Source of the DNA: Mariniphaga sp964559175
GTDB taxonomy: Bacteria > Bacteroidota > Bacteroidia > Bacteroidales > Prolixibacteraceae
Direction: 5' to 3'
Length of the DNA stretch: 64,000 bases
Assembly: GCA_964559175.1 (NCBI GenBank)
Contig: CAZLGT010000012.1
Span: 23,425 to 87,424 of the forward strand
In this document: positions 1 through 8,034 of the stretch, piece after piece
Numbering within the stretch: position 1 is the first letter of the stretch
Layout: each line of letters opens with the position of its first letter
Translations under genes and position numbers: made by a program
The notes under the pieces: model-generated
The model's database searches: none
Told to the model about the DNA's origin: nothing
The model's input: only the letters and a program-made list of their open reading frames with translations

Positions 1-180
1 AAATTCATCATCGTTATTAAGAATCCAAAGACATTCAACGCCTGCATCTGGCTTCCCTTTTCGTATAAAGGTCTTTTTATTTGCAATATCCTCCTTCCTT
101 GCTAATTGACAAATTAATTCTTCAAACCCTTCATTCTGTGAATTCTCTAAGGGTCTTATATTGTTCCAATTTATACTCAT
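1..180 (-). CDS. N-terminus of a probable large defence-type protein (cut by window edge)
   Basis: Reading leftward from an ATG at 180-178 gives 60 residues without a stop before the window edge. The peptide starts MSINWNNIRPLENSQNEGFE, continues with ELICQLARKED and contains FIRKGKPDAGVECLWIL. From memory, the pattern W..IRPL..S...GFEEL..QLAR followed by F.RKG.PDAGVEC.W.L is found at the N-terminus of large bacterial proteins with a nuclease-like first domain followed by NTPase or repeat regions, often in defence islands. I infer that assignment and cannot see the rest of the gene. Residues D-x(n)-E near GKPDAGVEC would fit a restriction-nuclease-like fold, but the active site cannot be confirmed from 60 residues. 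Confidence 0.6.
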   Translation of the reverse strand, partial: MSINWNNIRPLENSQNEGFEELICQLARKEDIANKKTFIRKGKPDAGVECLWILNNDDEF

Positions 181-708
181 TGCTCAATAGGTCTTTTAGC
201 GGTGGGAAAAAAATAGCTCTTTTGGTTTTTCAAGGCTTGATTGTGTGTTGGGAAAAACTAAATGTGCTATTTGTGCGTAGGCTTCCCCAACTGTCCCGAA
301 GGGCAGAGGCGGGCGGGCAAAAACAAATTTTTTCTTGCACCAACTTTCAATCAATGAACCAATATTTTCTATTCTTTCTTTCAAATTTATTATCAGTTTG
401 TTTCTATGTAACTAGGTCTTTTTAGCCTTGCATACAACGTAATTTATCTGTCCCACTTTTCCGAACCCACCACACAACCAGTTGCAGGATAAATTCAGGT
501 AAACGTGATATTTATTTTTGAACATTCCCGCGGGTAAAAGCCCCAACTTCCCTGCCGGTTTTCCGGGGGTGGTGGAAAATTTCTGTTGAAATACCAGGCC
601 GGGTGGGTGGTTCATTGGCTTACGGTTTAAAATTCAGGGTTTAAAGCTAAAAAACTTTGGTTAAATTTGCAACCCATTTTTAGCATAAAGGTTTTGCGGC
701 TGGCATGA
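181..708. other. Gene-free region with a short direct repeat
   Basis: No convincing gene lies here. The open frames have no recognisable domain and read into low-complexity sequence. The 13-14 bp sequence TAGGTCTTTTAGC occurs at 188-200 and again, with one extra T, at 413-426, framing about 210 bp that includes a GC-rich patch near 285-320. The first copy lies just upstream of the truncated gene at 1-180. Confidence 0.4.
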
Positions 709-743
709 AAAAGCTCCCTGAAAAAAAATTCCGGGGAGCTTTT
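709..743 (-). terminator. Rho-independent terminator of the sugar-enzyme operon
   Basis: AAAAGCTCCC at 709-718 pairs perfectly with GGGAGCTTTT at 734-743. Read on the minus strand, the stem follows the stop of the Gfo/Idh/MocA gene by about 20 bp and ends in a T run, as expected for the end of the leftward operon. Confidence 0.8.
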
Positions 744-763
744 CGAATTCAATCCATGCGAAA

Positions 764-2116
764 TTAGTATTTGAATACTTTTCCTCCGGCCATCACCTGT
801 TTGGTTTTTTCGTCGAAGGTGGCACGCTGGCCGGTGCGCAACGCTGCCGTAACCATAATGTTGGCAATGGAATGGCTGTAGCCGGCTTCAACCGGTGCAT
901 TGGTATTCGGGTCGCCCTTGCGTACACACTCCATCCAGTTTTGCATGTGGGCGTTGGTGAGCGGGTCGGATCCGGTGTCGGCGTCAGTTTCTACCTTCAT
1001 TTGCGGAAGCTCGAATTCTTCCAGCAGGAACGGGTCCATATTCATGGCGCTGGCGTGGCGTTCGGTTAAACCGCCATCGCTGTTTACCATGTTGGTGTCC
1101 AAATCGAGTTTGCCACCGTTGGAGAAATACCACTCTTTTGTGCCTCCCGATGAGTTGTTTTGCCGCGACGAGTAAATCACCTGGAAGCCTTCGTCGGGTT
1201 TGTCCAGCGGACCGTAATCGAATACGGCAGTCATGGTATCAAAATTGGTGCGGCCGTCTTTCCACATGTAAATGCCGCCGTTGGCAACCGCCGAACGCGG
1301 ATGAGGCAGGTGTGAGAACCAGTGAACGGTATCAATCTGGTGGGCCATCCACTGACCGGGAATTCCGGAGGAATAGGGCCAGAACAGGCGGTATTCCAGG
1401 TATTTTCGCGGATCCCACGGCTCGTAAGGCCGGTTCATCAGGTACCGTTTCCAGTCGGTATCCGCTTCCCTGATTTGAGAAGTGAGTTCCGGCAATCGCC
1501 ACCTTCCCGGCTGGTTCACGTTCCAGGTCATTTCAACAGTCAAAATATCACCAAACCTGCCCGACTGAATATAGTCGTGGGCTGCGTGGTAATTGGGACC
1601 GCTTCGGCGCTGCGAGCCAATGGTAATCACTTTTCCTGTTTCCTTAACCGCTTTCAGCCCTTCGTTGGCATCGTCCATGGTTTCGGCAAAGGGTTTTTCG
1701 CAATACACATCGGCGCCGGCACGAACCGCCTCTGCTGTATGCAGCGCGTGCTGAAAATCGGCGGTGCTTATAATCACGGCATCGGGTTTCTGGCCCCACA
1801 GTTCGTCGGTATTTCTCGCCGTATTAATTTTACCGCCTGTTGTTTCGTTGTACCAGGCCTGTCCTTCGTCGCGGCGGCGGTTCCAAATGTCGCAAACCGT
1901 AAAAAACTCAAAATTCATTTCATCGGCATACTTCAGAAATGCTTTTCCCAAAGAGCTTCTGAAACGACTGGAAAAACCCAGTATTCCAACCCTGATTTTG
2001 TCGTTGGCACCCATGATATTTCCGTAGCTTTTGGCCGACATGCCCAATCCCCCAATGGTAATACCGGCGGCGCCAATGGCTGATTTTTTAATGAAATTCC
2101 TTCTTGATTTTTCCAT
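764..2116 (-). CDS. Exported Gfo/Idh/MocA family oxidoreductase
   Basis: The 450-residue protein is probably an NAD(P)-dependent sugar or sugar-derivative dehydrogenase acting outside the cytoplasm. Residues 1-32 form a twin-arginine-type leader (SRRNFIKK followed by a small-residue hydrophobic stretch). The Rossmann motif VGILGFSSR is at 43-51 and the family's catalytic EKP motif is at 140-142 (VYCEKPFAE). The rest is the alpha/beta C-terminal substrate domain; length is normal for exported Bacteroidota members. It is the last gene of a leftward operon and starts 3 bp after the isomerase/epimerase gene. Substrate is not visible from sequence; the DUF1080 partner suggests 3-keto sugars or glycosides. 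A GH109-like glycosidase role is a weaker alternative. Confidence 0.88.
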   Translation of the reverse strand: MEKSRRNFIKKSAIGAAGITIGGLGMSAKSYGNIMGANDKIRVGILGFSSRFRSSLGKAFLKYADEMNFEFFTVCDIWNRRRDEGQAWYNETTGGKINTARNTDELWGQKPDAVIISTADFQHALHTAEAVRAGADVYCEKPFAETMDDANEGLKAVKETGKVITIGSQRRSGPNYHAAHDYIQSGRFGDILTVEMTWNVNQPGRWRLPELTSQIREADTDWKRYLMNRPYEPWDPRKYLEYRLFWPYSSGIPGQWMAHQIDTVHWFSHLPHPRSAVANGGIYMWKDGRTNFDTMTAVFDYGPLDKPDEGFQVIYSSRQNNSSGGTKEWYFSNGGKLDLDTNMVNSDGGLTERHASAMNMDPFLLEEFELPQMKVETDADTGSDPLTNAHMQNWMECVRKGDPNTNAPVEAGYSHSIANIMVTAALRTGQRATFDEKTKQVMAGGKVFKY

Positions 2117-2119
2117 CTT

Positions 2120-3007
2120 TTATTCTTTTAAATTTGATAACTGACTTTTCATCGTTTCAATTGCACCTGGGGCCTGCGTTTCCAAATCCTCCCACCGGCA
2201 TTCGATGGACATTTTTCCTTCATAACCCACATCTTTTAAAGCTGAAAAGTAAGCTGTAAAATCTTCGTTATGGGTTCCGGGTGCGGCGCGTCCTTCTTTT
2301 TCGGCAATGTGGGTATGGTGAATCAGGTGACCGTATTTTATAATGCTTTCGGGACCTTCATCATCTATCATCATGTGGTAAATATCGGCCAGAAGCCGGA
2401 AATTGGGATGATTGACCTCTTCCACAATTTCTCCGCCATCGGTGAGCGAATTGATAAGATTGCACTCCTTTCTGTTCAGTGGCTCGAGCACAACTACCAC
2501 ATTGTACCTGGCCGCAATGGGCGCCATTTGGCTGCACAAATCAGTAAACTGGCGCAGGGCTTCGTCTTTTGAAAAACCCTCGGGAACGGCGCGTGAACCG
2601 CCGCTGCCAAAAACGATGTATTCCACACCGGCTTTTTGCGCCCTGCGAAATGCGGTTTCCATAAACTCAAGAATTTCAGGATGAACTGCTTCAGACCCCA
2701 CGCTTTTCATGCTTCCGGGAATAAAACTGTTGCAGGCTTTTACGGGAATGGCAGCATTCTGTGCCTGCTGCAACATTTCATTAAATTCTTCCTCACTTTT
2801 TGCTGGCATTAAAAAACGGCCAACGCTTTCCTCAATATAAGTGTAACCGTGTTCAGCCAGCATACCGGCATTGGAAACACTGGTGCAAACCCCTATTTCA
2901 GTTAAAAACGTGTCGGGTTTTGGTGTGCTGCATGAAAAAAAGGCCATACTGATGTACAGGATTATCCCACAGAAAACAACCTTTTTTAATGTTTCATATT
3001 TTGACAT
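2120..3007 (-). CDS. TIM-barrel sugar phosphate isomerase/epimerase-like lipoprotein
   Basis: The 295-residue protein has an N-terminal hydrophobic segment ending in a lipobox (AFFSC, Cys about residue 26), so it is probably a lipoprotein. The body matches the xylose-isomerase-like TIM barrel (AP endonuclease family 2 fold). Typical metal-site segments are visible: VVVLEPLNRKE, LLADIYHMM, THIAEKEGR and MSIECRW near the end, supplying the Glu, Asp, His and Glu ligands. Such proteins isomerise or epimerise sugars and are regularly paired with exported Gfo/Idh/MocA enzymes. It sits between two such genes in one operon, so a shared keto-sugar substrate is likely; the exact reaction is not predictable. 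Confidence 0.85.
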   Translation of the reverse strand: MSKYETLKKVVFCGIILYISMAFFSCSTPKPDTFLTEIGVCTSVSNAGMLAEHGYTYIEESVGRFLMPAKSEEEFNEMLQQAQNAAIPVKACNSFIPGSMKSVGSEAVHPEILEFMETAFRRAQKAGVEYIVFGSGGSRAVPEGFSKDEALRQFTDLCSQMAPIAARYNVVVVLEPLNRKECNLINSLTDGGEIVEEVNHPNFRLLADIYHMMIDDEGPESIIKYGHLIHHTHIAEKEGRAAPGTHNEDFTAYFSALKDVGYEGKMSIECRWEDLETQAPGAIETMKSQLSNLKE

Positions 3008-3049
3008 TATTCTTATGATTTAGTAGTACATAGGTTGACTGTATAAAAA

Positions 3050-4393
3050 CTATATTTTGGGTTCCCAGCCCGGTTCATATTCGCGACTCCACAGTCTCAT
3101 GGCGTCGCGGTCGAACATGCGGCCTGTCTTATCGTCGATGTCGAACCCTTTTCCAATGCGGTAGGCAATGTTGGAATAGTGAACCATGGCCATACTGATG
3201 TTGGCATCGTCGATGGGTGCATTCAGTTTTACTTTTCCACGAATGGCATCAAAAAAGTTTATCACATGCGTGGTGGTCATGTCACCGCCTCCTCCGAGAG
3301 CAGTTCCTGCTTCGGCCGAACCGGATTTAACCTCTTTAACAACCTTCCCATTCCTGTCGTACAAAATATATCTGCCCCGGTCAACAAAAACAGTTCCTTC
3401 GCTTCCGAAGACAATGGTACCCCGGTCGCCCACTCCATAGGTATCGTGCCCTGAGCGGCTTCTTCCGTCCCATTTTATGATTTTGTCATCCTGAAAGCGG
3501 AAAGTGGCATCCATGGTATCGTACATTTCCCAGCCATCGTTGAAAAAGTGGCGTTTCCCTGCTTCAACATCCACGTGCAAAGGCAGGTTCACCTGCAAAG
3601 CCCAGCGGGCCACATCCAGCTCGTGTGTGGCATTATTGCCGGTTTCAGCTGTTCCGTAATCCCAGCCATACCAGTGCCAGTTGTAATCCCAGGTTTCTTC
3701 GGTATATGCACGCCGGGGCGCCGGTCCCTGGAACAGGTACCAGTCCAAACCGGCAGGAACAGGCGCAGGTTTTTGCACAGGCACTTCTCCCCGTTTGTTC
3801 AAATAAAAGGCAACTGCCCGGTAAGGAACGCCAATTATTCCGTTGTGAATTTCATTTATAATTTCAATGGTATGATCGGATGAACGCTGCTGGTTGCCCA
3901 TCTGTACCACCCGGTTGAATTTTCTGGCGGCTTCCACCAGCATCTCATTTTCAAACATATTGTGGCTGCTTGGTTTTTCCACATATACATGTTTTCCTCC
4001 TTTCATGGCCATAATCGACCCCGGACCATGCCAGTGGTCGGGCGTAGCATTGAAAATGGCATCCACTTTTTGATCGTCGATCACCTTGCGAATATCGTTT
4101 TCCAGCTTCGGTTTATAATCGATGTGCTTCGAGAAACTCTGTAACGCCCTTTCGCGTTGTTTTTCCATCACATCGCACAAATAAACCAGTTCCACGTTGG
4201 CCTCCCTGCTTGCAATTGGTGTGTAAAACGCTCCGAGCCTGCGGCCCAACCCAATGATGGCCACATTCAACCTTTCGTTGGCGCCGATAATACGGCTGTA
4301 ACTTTTTGCCGACATGCCCATCGCCGACCCGCCAACTGCAACTCCTGCAGCACCGGCAGTCACTTTCTTTAAAAAATCTCTTCTGTTTGTCAT
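3050..4393 (-). CDS. Exported Gfo/Idh/MocA family oxidoreductase (second copy)
   Basis: The 447-residue protein has a twin-arginine leader (TNRRDFLKK, then a Gly/Ala-rich stretch to about residue 32). The nucleotide-binding motif is VAIIGLGRR at 44-52. The segment ATPDHWHGPGSIMAMKGGKH leads into VYVEKPSSHN, with the EKP motif at 139-141, the usual catalytic lysine region. It differs clearly from the downstream paralogue at 764-2116, so the two probably act on different substrates or steps. The start codon lies 1 bp after the stop of the DUF1080 gene, showing translational coupling. A role as an exported glycoside 3-dehydrogenase is inferred from the neighbours. Confidence 0.9.
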   Translation of the reverse strand: MTNRRDFLKKVTAGAAGVAVGGSAMGMSAKSYSRIIGANERLNVAIIGLGRRLGAFYTPIASREANVELVYLCDVMEKQRERALQSFSKHIDYKPKLENDIRKVIDDQKVDAIFNATPDHWHGPGSIMAMKGGKHVYVEKPSSHNMFENEMLVEAARKFNRVVQMGNQQRSSDHTIEIINEIHNGIIGVPYRAVAFYLNKRGEVPVQKPAPVPAGLDWYLFQGPAPRRAYTEETWDYNWHWYGWDYGTAETGNNATHELDVARWALQVNLPLHVDVEAGKRHFFNDGWEMYDTMDATFRFQDDKIIKWDGRSRSGHDTYGVGDRGTIVFGSEGTVFVDRGRYILYDRNGKVVKEVKSGSAEAGTALGGGGDMTTTHVINFFDAIRGKVKLNAPIDDANISMAMVHYSNIAYRIGKGFDIDDKTGRMFDRDAMRLWSREYEPGWEPKI

Positions 4394-4394
4394 A

Positions 4395-5720
4395 TTATAA
4401 TTCCCTTATTTTGATACTTTTAAAATGCACTTCGTCATTATGGTCCTGAATATGTATCGGGCCTCTTTCGGCCATTCCAAAACCTTCTGTTTCGGCAAAT
4501 TTACTGCCGGCTACCAGTTTTTTAAACTCATCACTTCCGCGGGTAAACTCCACTACTTTACGCCCGTTGAGCCAGTGTTCGGCACGGTTGTCGGGATACA
4601 GTATGATGCGACCGCGATTCCATTGGCCGGGCCCGTTTACAAACCTGCCTTCTCTATTTGCCGGAATTAAATCATATAAAGAGGCCAGCGTCCGGTTTCC
4701 TTCAATTCCGTTTTTGGCATCGGGATGGTTTTCATCATCGAGAATCTGGTATTCCAGTCCCAAAGAAGGGCCATTGTTTCCTAAACCGTATTTTATGCCG
4801 CTGTTGGCACCCTCGGTAAACATAAAATCGAATTTCAGCTCGAAAGGACCGAACTCTTCCTTAGTAATAATACTTCCCCCTTTTCCGCCCGGCAAAACAG
4901 TCAGTAAACCGTCTTTCACCTGCCATCCCTCTTCCGGAAATTCATCGCTGCCAACACTTTTAAAGTTATCAGCCGATGTTCCGTCGAAAAGCAGTTTAAA
5001 ACCCTGCTCTTTTTCGGCCTCGCTGAGGTTGTTGGGCAGCATATTAACCACATAAATTCCTTCATCTGGCGAAGGTTGAAGGTTTTCGGTTTTAATACGG
5101 ATATTTCTCCATTTGATTCTTCTTCCGGCCATGGATTCATCCCTGATAGAATGAACCTGCAATGCGATAAAACCCCTGGGGGTCATATCGTCGATGAGGT
5201 GAGCCACCGGAATGCCGTTTAGCCAGGTTTTAATGGACGGACCGATGCATTCGATGCGGTAGTTGTTCCACTCGTCGTGTTTAAAAGCCGGTTTTGCATC
5301 CGGGTTCAGGTCAACAGGGTAAAGCCAGCCGCGGCGGGCTTCGTCGTAAATACCGGCGCTCCAGGCCCGGTCCGACGGGTCCACCTCGCACTGATATCCG
5401 TGCACACGACCATTCATGTAATCGGGAAGGCTCTGGCTGCGAAACTGCATGCCCGAGTTGAAATCTTCTTCCAGAAACATTTCGAGCTCGAGCACAAAAT
5501 CGGAGAACTCCTCTTCGGTACACAAAAACGAATTGGGTGTGTTTGCCACTGTGGTACCCACAATCTCTCCGTCGATGGCTTCGTAAATTGCCTCGCCGTT
5601 CAGTTGTTTCCAGCCGGTTAAATCCTTACCGTTGAATAGATCGGTCCAGCCGTCGTCTGTTGCATTGTTACATCCATTGAGAAAAAAAACTGCCAGGAAG
5701 AAAAAGAGAATTCTGTTCAT
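4395..5720 (-). CDS. Double DUF1080 (3-keto-disaccharide hydrolase-type) lipoprotein
   Basis: The 441-residue protein begins with a lipoprotein leader (FFLNGCNNA, Cys about residue 17). Two tandem DUF1080 concanavalin-like domains follow: about 24-210 (WTDLFNGKDLTGWKQLNGE) and about 235-440 (FKLLFDGTSADNFKSVG, ending VHFKSIKIREL). Most family members have one copy. Each carries the family signatures NSG(M/I) with R or K nearby, and YQ. DUF1080 proteins are known to cleave or process 3-keto-glycosides made by Gfo/Idh/MocA dehydrogenases, so this protein and the downstream oxidoreductases probably form an oxidise-cleave-reduce pathway at the cell surface. It is the first gene of the operon behind the promoter at 5783-5812. 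Confidence 0.88.
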   Translation of the reverse strand: MNRILFFFLAVFFLNGCNNATDDGWTDLFNGKDLTGWKQLNGEAIYEAIDGEIVGTTVANTPNSFLCTEEEFSDFVLELEMFLEEDFNSGMQFRSQSLPDYMNGRVHGYQCEVDPSDRAWSAGIYDEARRGWLYPVDLNPDAKPAFKHDEWNNYRIECIGPSIKTWLNGIPVAHLIDDMTPRGFIALQVHSIRDESMAGRRIKWRNIRIKTENLQPSPDEGIYVVNMLPNNLSEAEKEQGFKLLFDGTSADNFKSVGSDEFPEEGWQVKDGLLTVLPGGKGGSIITKEEFGPFELKFDFMFTEGANSGIKYGLGNNGPSLGLEYQILDDENHPDAKNGIEGNRTLASLYDLIPANREGRFVNGPGQWNRGRIILYPDNRAEHWLNGRKVVEFTRGSDEFKKLVAGSKFAETEGFGMAERGPIHIQDHNDEVHFKSIKIREL

Positions 5721-5760
5721 AATTATTCATTTTTTATTTGATTTTCCGCTAAATTGTTTA

Positions 5761-5776
5761 CCGTGTACGAACACGG
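5761..5776. promoter_or_regulatory. Palindrome at the start of the sugar-enzyme transcript
   Basis: CCGTGT and ACACGG form a perfect 6-bp inverted repeat around ACGA. It lies right at the position expected for the transcription start of the promoter at 5783-5812, so it could be an operator or a 5' mRNA hairpin. Confidence 0.45.
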
Positions 5777-5782
5777 CATTTG

Positions 5783-5812
5783 CAAATTTAACTATTTTTC
5801 GGTTTGAACAAA
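5783..5812 (-). promoter_or_regulatory. Bacteroidota-type promoter for the sugar-enzyme operon
   Basis: Reading the minus strand, TTTG (from 5812) is followed after about 18 bp by TAAATTTG (5790-5783), matching the TTTG / TAnnTTTG consensus of the Bacteroidota housekeeping sigma factor. The first gene starts about 65 bp downstream. Confidence 0.65.
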
Positions 5813-5840
5813 GATGTTTCTCAACAGAATTCAGACAGTT

Positions 5841-7949
5841 TTACTCCATTCCCAGCAAATCGAACATAAAGGCATATTCCAGTGCAGCATCCTTTATCCA
5901 CTGAAAGCGGCCCGAAGCGCCTCCATGCCCGTAATCCATGTTGATATGGAAAAGGAGCGGATTGTCGTCGGTTTTCAGTTCGCGGAGTTTGGCCACCCAC
6001 TTGGCGGGCTCCCAATACTGCACCTGCGAGTCGTGAAACCCGGTGGTAACCAGCAGCGCCGGATAATCTTTGGCTTCTACATTATCATAAGGCGAATAGG
6101 AAAGCATGTAGTGATAGTACTCTTCGTTGTTGGGATTACCCCACTCGTCGTATTCGCTGGTGGTAAGCGGAATGGTTTCGTCAAGCATGGTGGTTACCAC
6201 ATCCACAAAAGGCACGTTGGCAATCATGCCTTTGTACAGTTCGGGCCGCATGTTCATACAGGCGCCCATGAGCAAACCGCCTGCACTACCTCCTTTGGCA
6301 AACAACTTTTCGTCGTTTGTATAACTTTCGTCAATCAAATATTGCGCGCAATCGTTAAAATCGGTGAAGGTGTTCATTTTATTGAGCAGTTTGCCGTCCT
6401 CGTACCACGAACGGCCGTTAATTTGCCCTCCCCGGATGTGGGCAATGGCATACACAAAACCGCGGTCGAGCAGTGGCAGAATGGAAAGCCGGAAGGTTGG
6501 GTCCATTGTGGCGCCATACGAACCGTATCCGTAAATTAGCGCCGGGTTATTGCTGTTTTTCTGCAATCCTTTCCGGTAAACCAGTGATATGGGAATTTGG
6601 GTACCGTCACCGGCAGTGGCATAAATGCGTTTGGTTTCGTAATTGGTTTTATCGAAACCGCCCAGAACTTCTTCCTCTTTCAGTAGGTTACGTTCTTTGG
6701 TTTTCAGGTTGAAATCGAAAATGGAATTGGGCGTTGTGAGCGATGTGTAGCTGAAACGGAAAACTTCGGTATCGAAATCGAGATTCACATTGCCACGAAC
6801 TGTATAAATATCTTCATCAAAAGTGATGTAATATTCATCGGCTCCTTCCCAGGGCATCACACGCAGTTGGGTGATTCCTTCCTTCCGCTCCGAAACCACC
6901 AGGTAATTCTTCATTATTTCGAAATTGGAAAAATAAACATCCTCCCGGTGTGAAATAACCTCCTGCCAGTTTTCTTTTTCAGTTGCCGAAACCGGCGTTT
7001 TCACCAGTTTAAAATTCAGGGCATCAAGGTTGGTGCGAATGTAAAAATCGTTGCCAAAATGTTCCACTTCATATTCCAGGCCGCGGGTGCGGGGCTGAAT
7101 AATGCTGAATTCTCCGCCGGGATTGTTCGCATCCAAAAAGCGGTATTCCGAAGTGAGCGTACTTCCACTGCCAATTATCAAATATTTTTCAGACTTGGTT
7201 TTGTAAATGAACACCGAAAAAGTTTCATCTTCCTCGTAAAATACTTCTTCATCTTCCTCAAACGGGGTACCCAGCGTGTGTTTCATAATCCGCTCTGAAC
7301 GCAATGTTACATCATCTTTCAGCACATAATATACCGTTTTATTGTCGTTTGCCCAAACAATTCCACCCGAGGTTAACGGGATAGCATCTTCAAGCAATTT
7401 GCCGGTTTCCAAATTTTTAAAATAAATGGTGTATTTCCGGCGGCTGACGGTGTCCACACTAAATGCCAGCAGTTTATTGTCGGGACTAACAGCTGTCCCT
7501 CCCAACTGGTAATAATCGTAACCTTCGGCCATTTGGTTCACATCGAGCATGATTTCCTCCCCGGCATCCAGCGAACCTTTTTTTCGGCACACCAAAAAAT
7601 ATTCGGTTTCGGGAATGGTGCGGCTGTAATAGTAATAACCGCTCTTTTTGTATGGAACCGATTCGTCCTCCTGTTTGATTTTCGATTTTATTTCCTCGAA
7701 GAGATCCTCCTGAAGCGACTCAGTATGTGCCATCACCTGCTCCTTGTAGTCATTTTCCGCTTTAAGAAATTCAATTACTTCCGGGTTTTCGCGTTCGCGC
7801 AACCAGTAATAGTTATCCACGCGGGTATGTCCGTGTATTGTCAATTCCATCGGTACTTTCTTTGCTTTTGGCGGAGCGATTCGCTCCTTCGTATTACATC
7901 CGGTCAAAAATAATAAAACCACCCAAAAGGGAATAATCAACTGTTTCAT
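5841..7949 (-). CDS. S9 family oligopeptidase (oligopeptidase B-like) lipoprotein
   Basis: This is a 702-residue serine peptidase of the prolyl oligopeptidase family. I chose the ATG at 7949 because it gives a lipoprotein leader (MKQLIIPFWVVLLFLTGCN, Cys 18); the frame remains open upstream but has no such leader. The N-terminal half is the beta-propeller lid (YYWLRERENPEV near the start is typical of oligopeptidase B). The catalytic triad is visible: Ser555 in GGSAGG, Asp640 in TGFHDSQV and His675 in YGHGG. It likely cleaves short peptides after basic residues in the periplasm. It is divergent from the transporter at 8035 with an 85-bp gap. Confidence 0.9.
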   Translation of the reverse strand: MKQLIIPFWVVLLFLTGCNTKERIAPPKAKKVPMELTIHGHTRVDNYYWLRERENPEVIEFLKAENDYKEQVMAHTESLQEDLFEEIKSKIKQEDESVPYKKSGYYYYSRTIPETEYFLVCRKKGSLDAGEEIMLDVNQMAEGYDYYQLGGTAVSPDNKLLAFSVDTVSRRKYTIYFKNLETGKLLEDAIPLTSGGIVWANDNKTVYYVLKDDVTLRSERIMKHTLGTPFEEDEEVFYEEDETFSVFIYKTKSEKYLIIGSGSTLTSEYRFLDANNPGGEFSIIQPRTRGLEYEVEHFGNDFYIRTNLDALNFKLVKTPVSATEKENWQEVISHREDVYFSNFEIMKNYLVVSERKEGITQLRVMPWEGADEYYITFDEDIYTVRGNVNLDFDTEVFRFSYTSLTTPNSIFDFNLKTKERNLLKEEEVLGGFDKTNYETKRIYATAGDGTQIPISLVYRKGLQKNSNNPALIYGYGSYGATMDPTFRLSILPLLDRGFVYAIAHIRGGQINGRSWYEDGKLLNKMNTFTDFNDCAQYLIDESYTNDEKLFAKGGSAGGLLMGACMNMRPELYKGMIANVPFVDVVTTMLDETIPLTTSEYDEWGNPNNEEYYHYMLSYSPYDNVEAKDYPALLVTTGFHDSQVQYWEPAKWVAKLRELKTDDNPLLFHINMDYGHGGASGRFQWIKDAALEYAFMFDLLGME

Positions 7950-8034
7950 ATTAAATTGAATTTTTAAAAACTTAGCGAAAATACAATATTGCATCAGATT
8001 TTCCGATATTTGCCACTCAGTTTGAAAAAAAAAT

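Noticed and set aside
412..615. 67-residue minus-strand frame and an attC-like CATACAACG segment near 430
   Set aside because: The frame has no domain, and only one half of an integron attachment-like motif is visible with no integrase nearby.
1322..2083. 253-residue plus-strand frame
   Set aside because: It is antisense to the Gfo/Idh/MocA gene and shows no recognisable motif.
5814..6539. 241-residue plus-strand frame
   Set aside because: It lies antisense to the catalytic domain of the oligopeptidase, which has all family motifs; no domain is seen in the antisense product.
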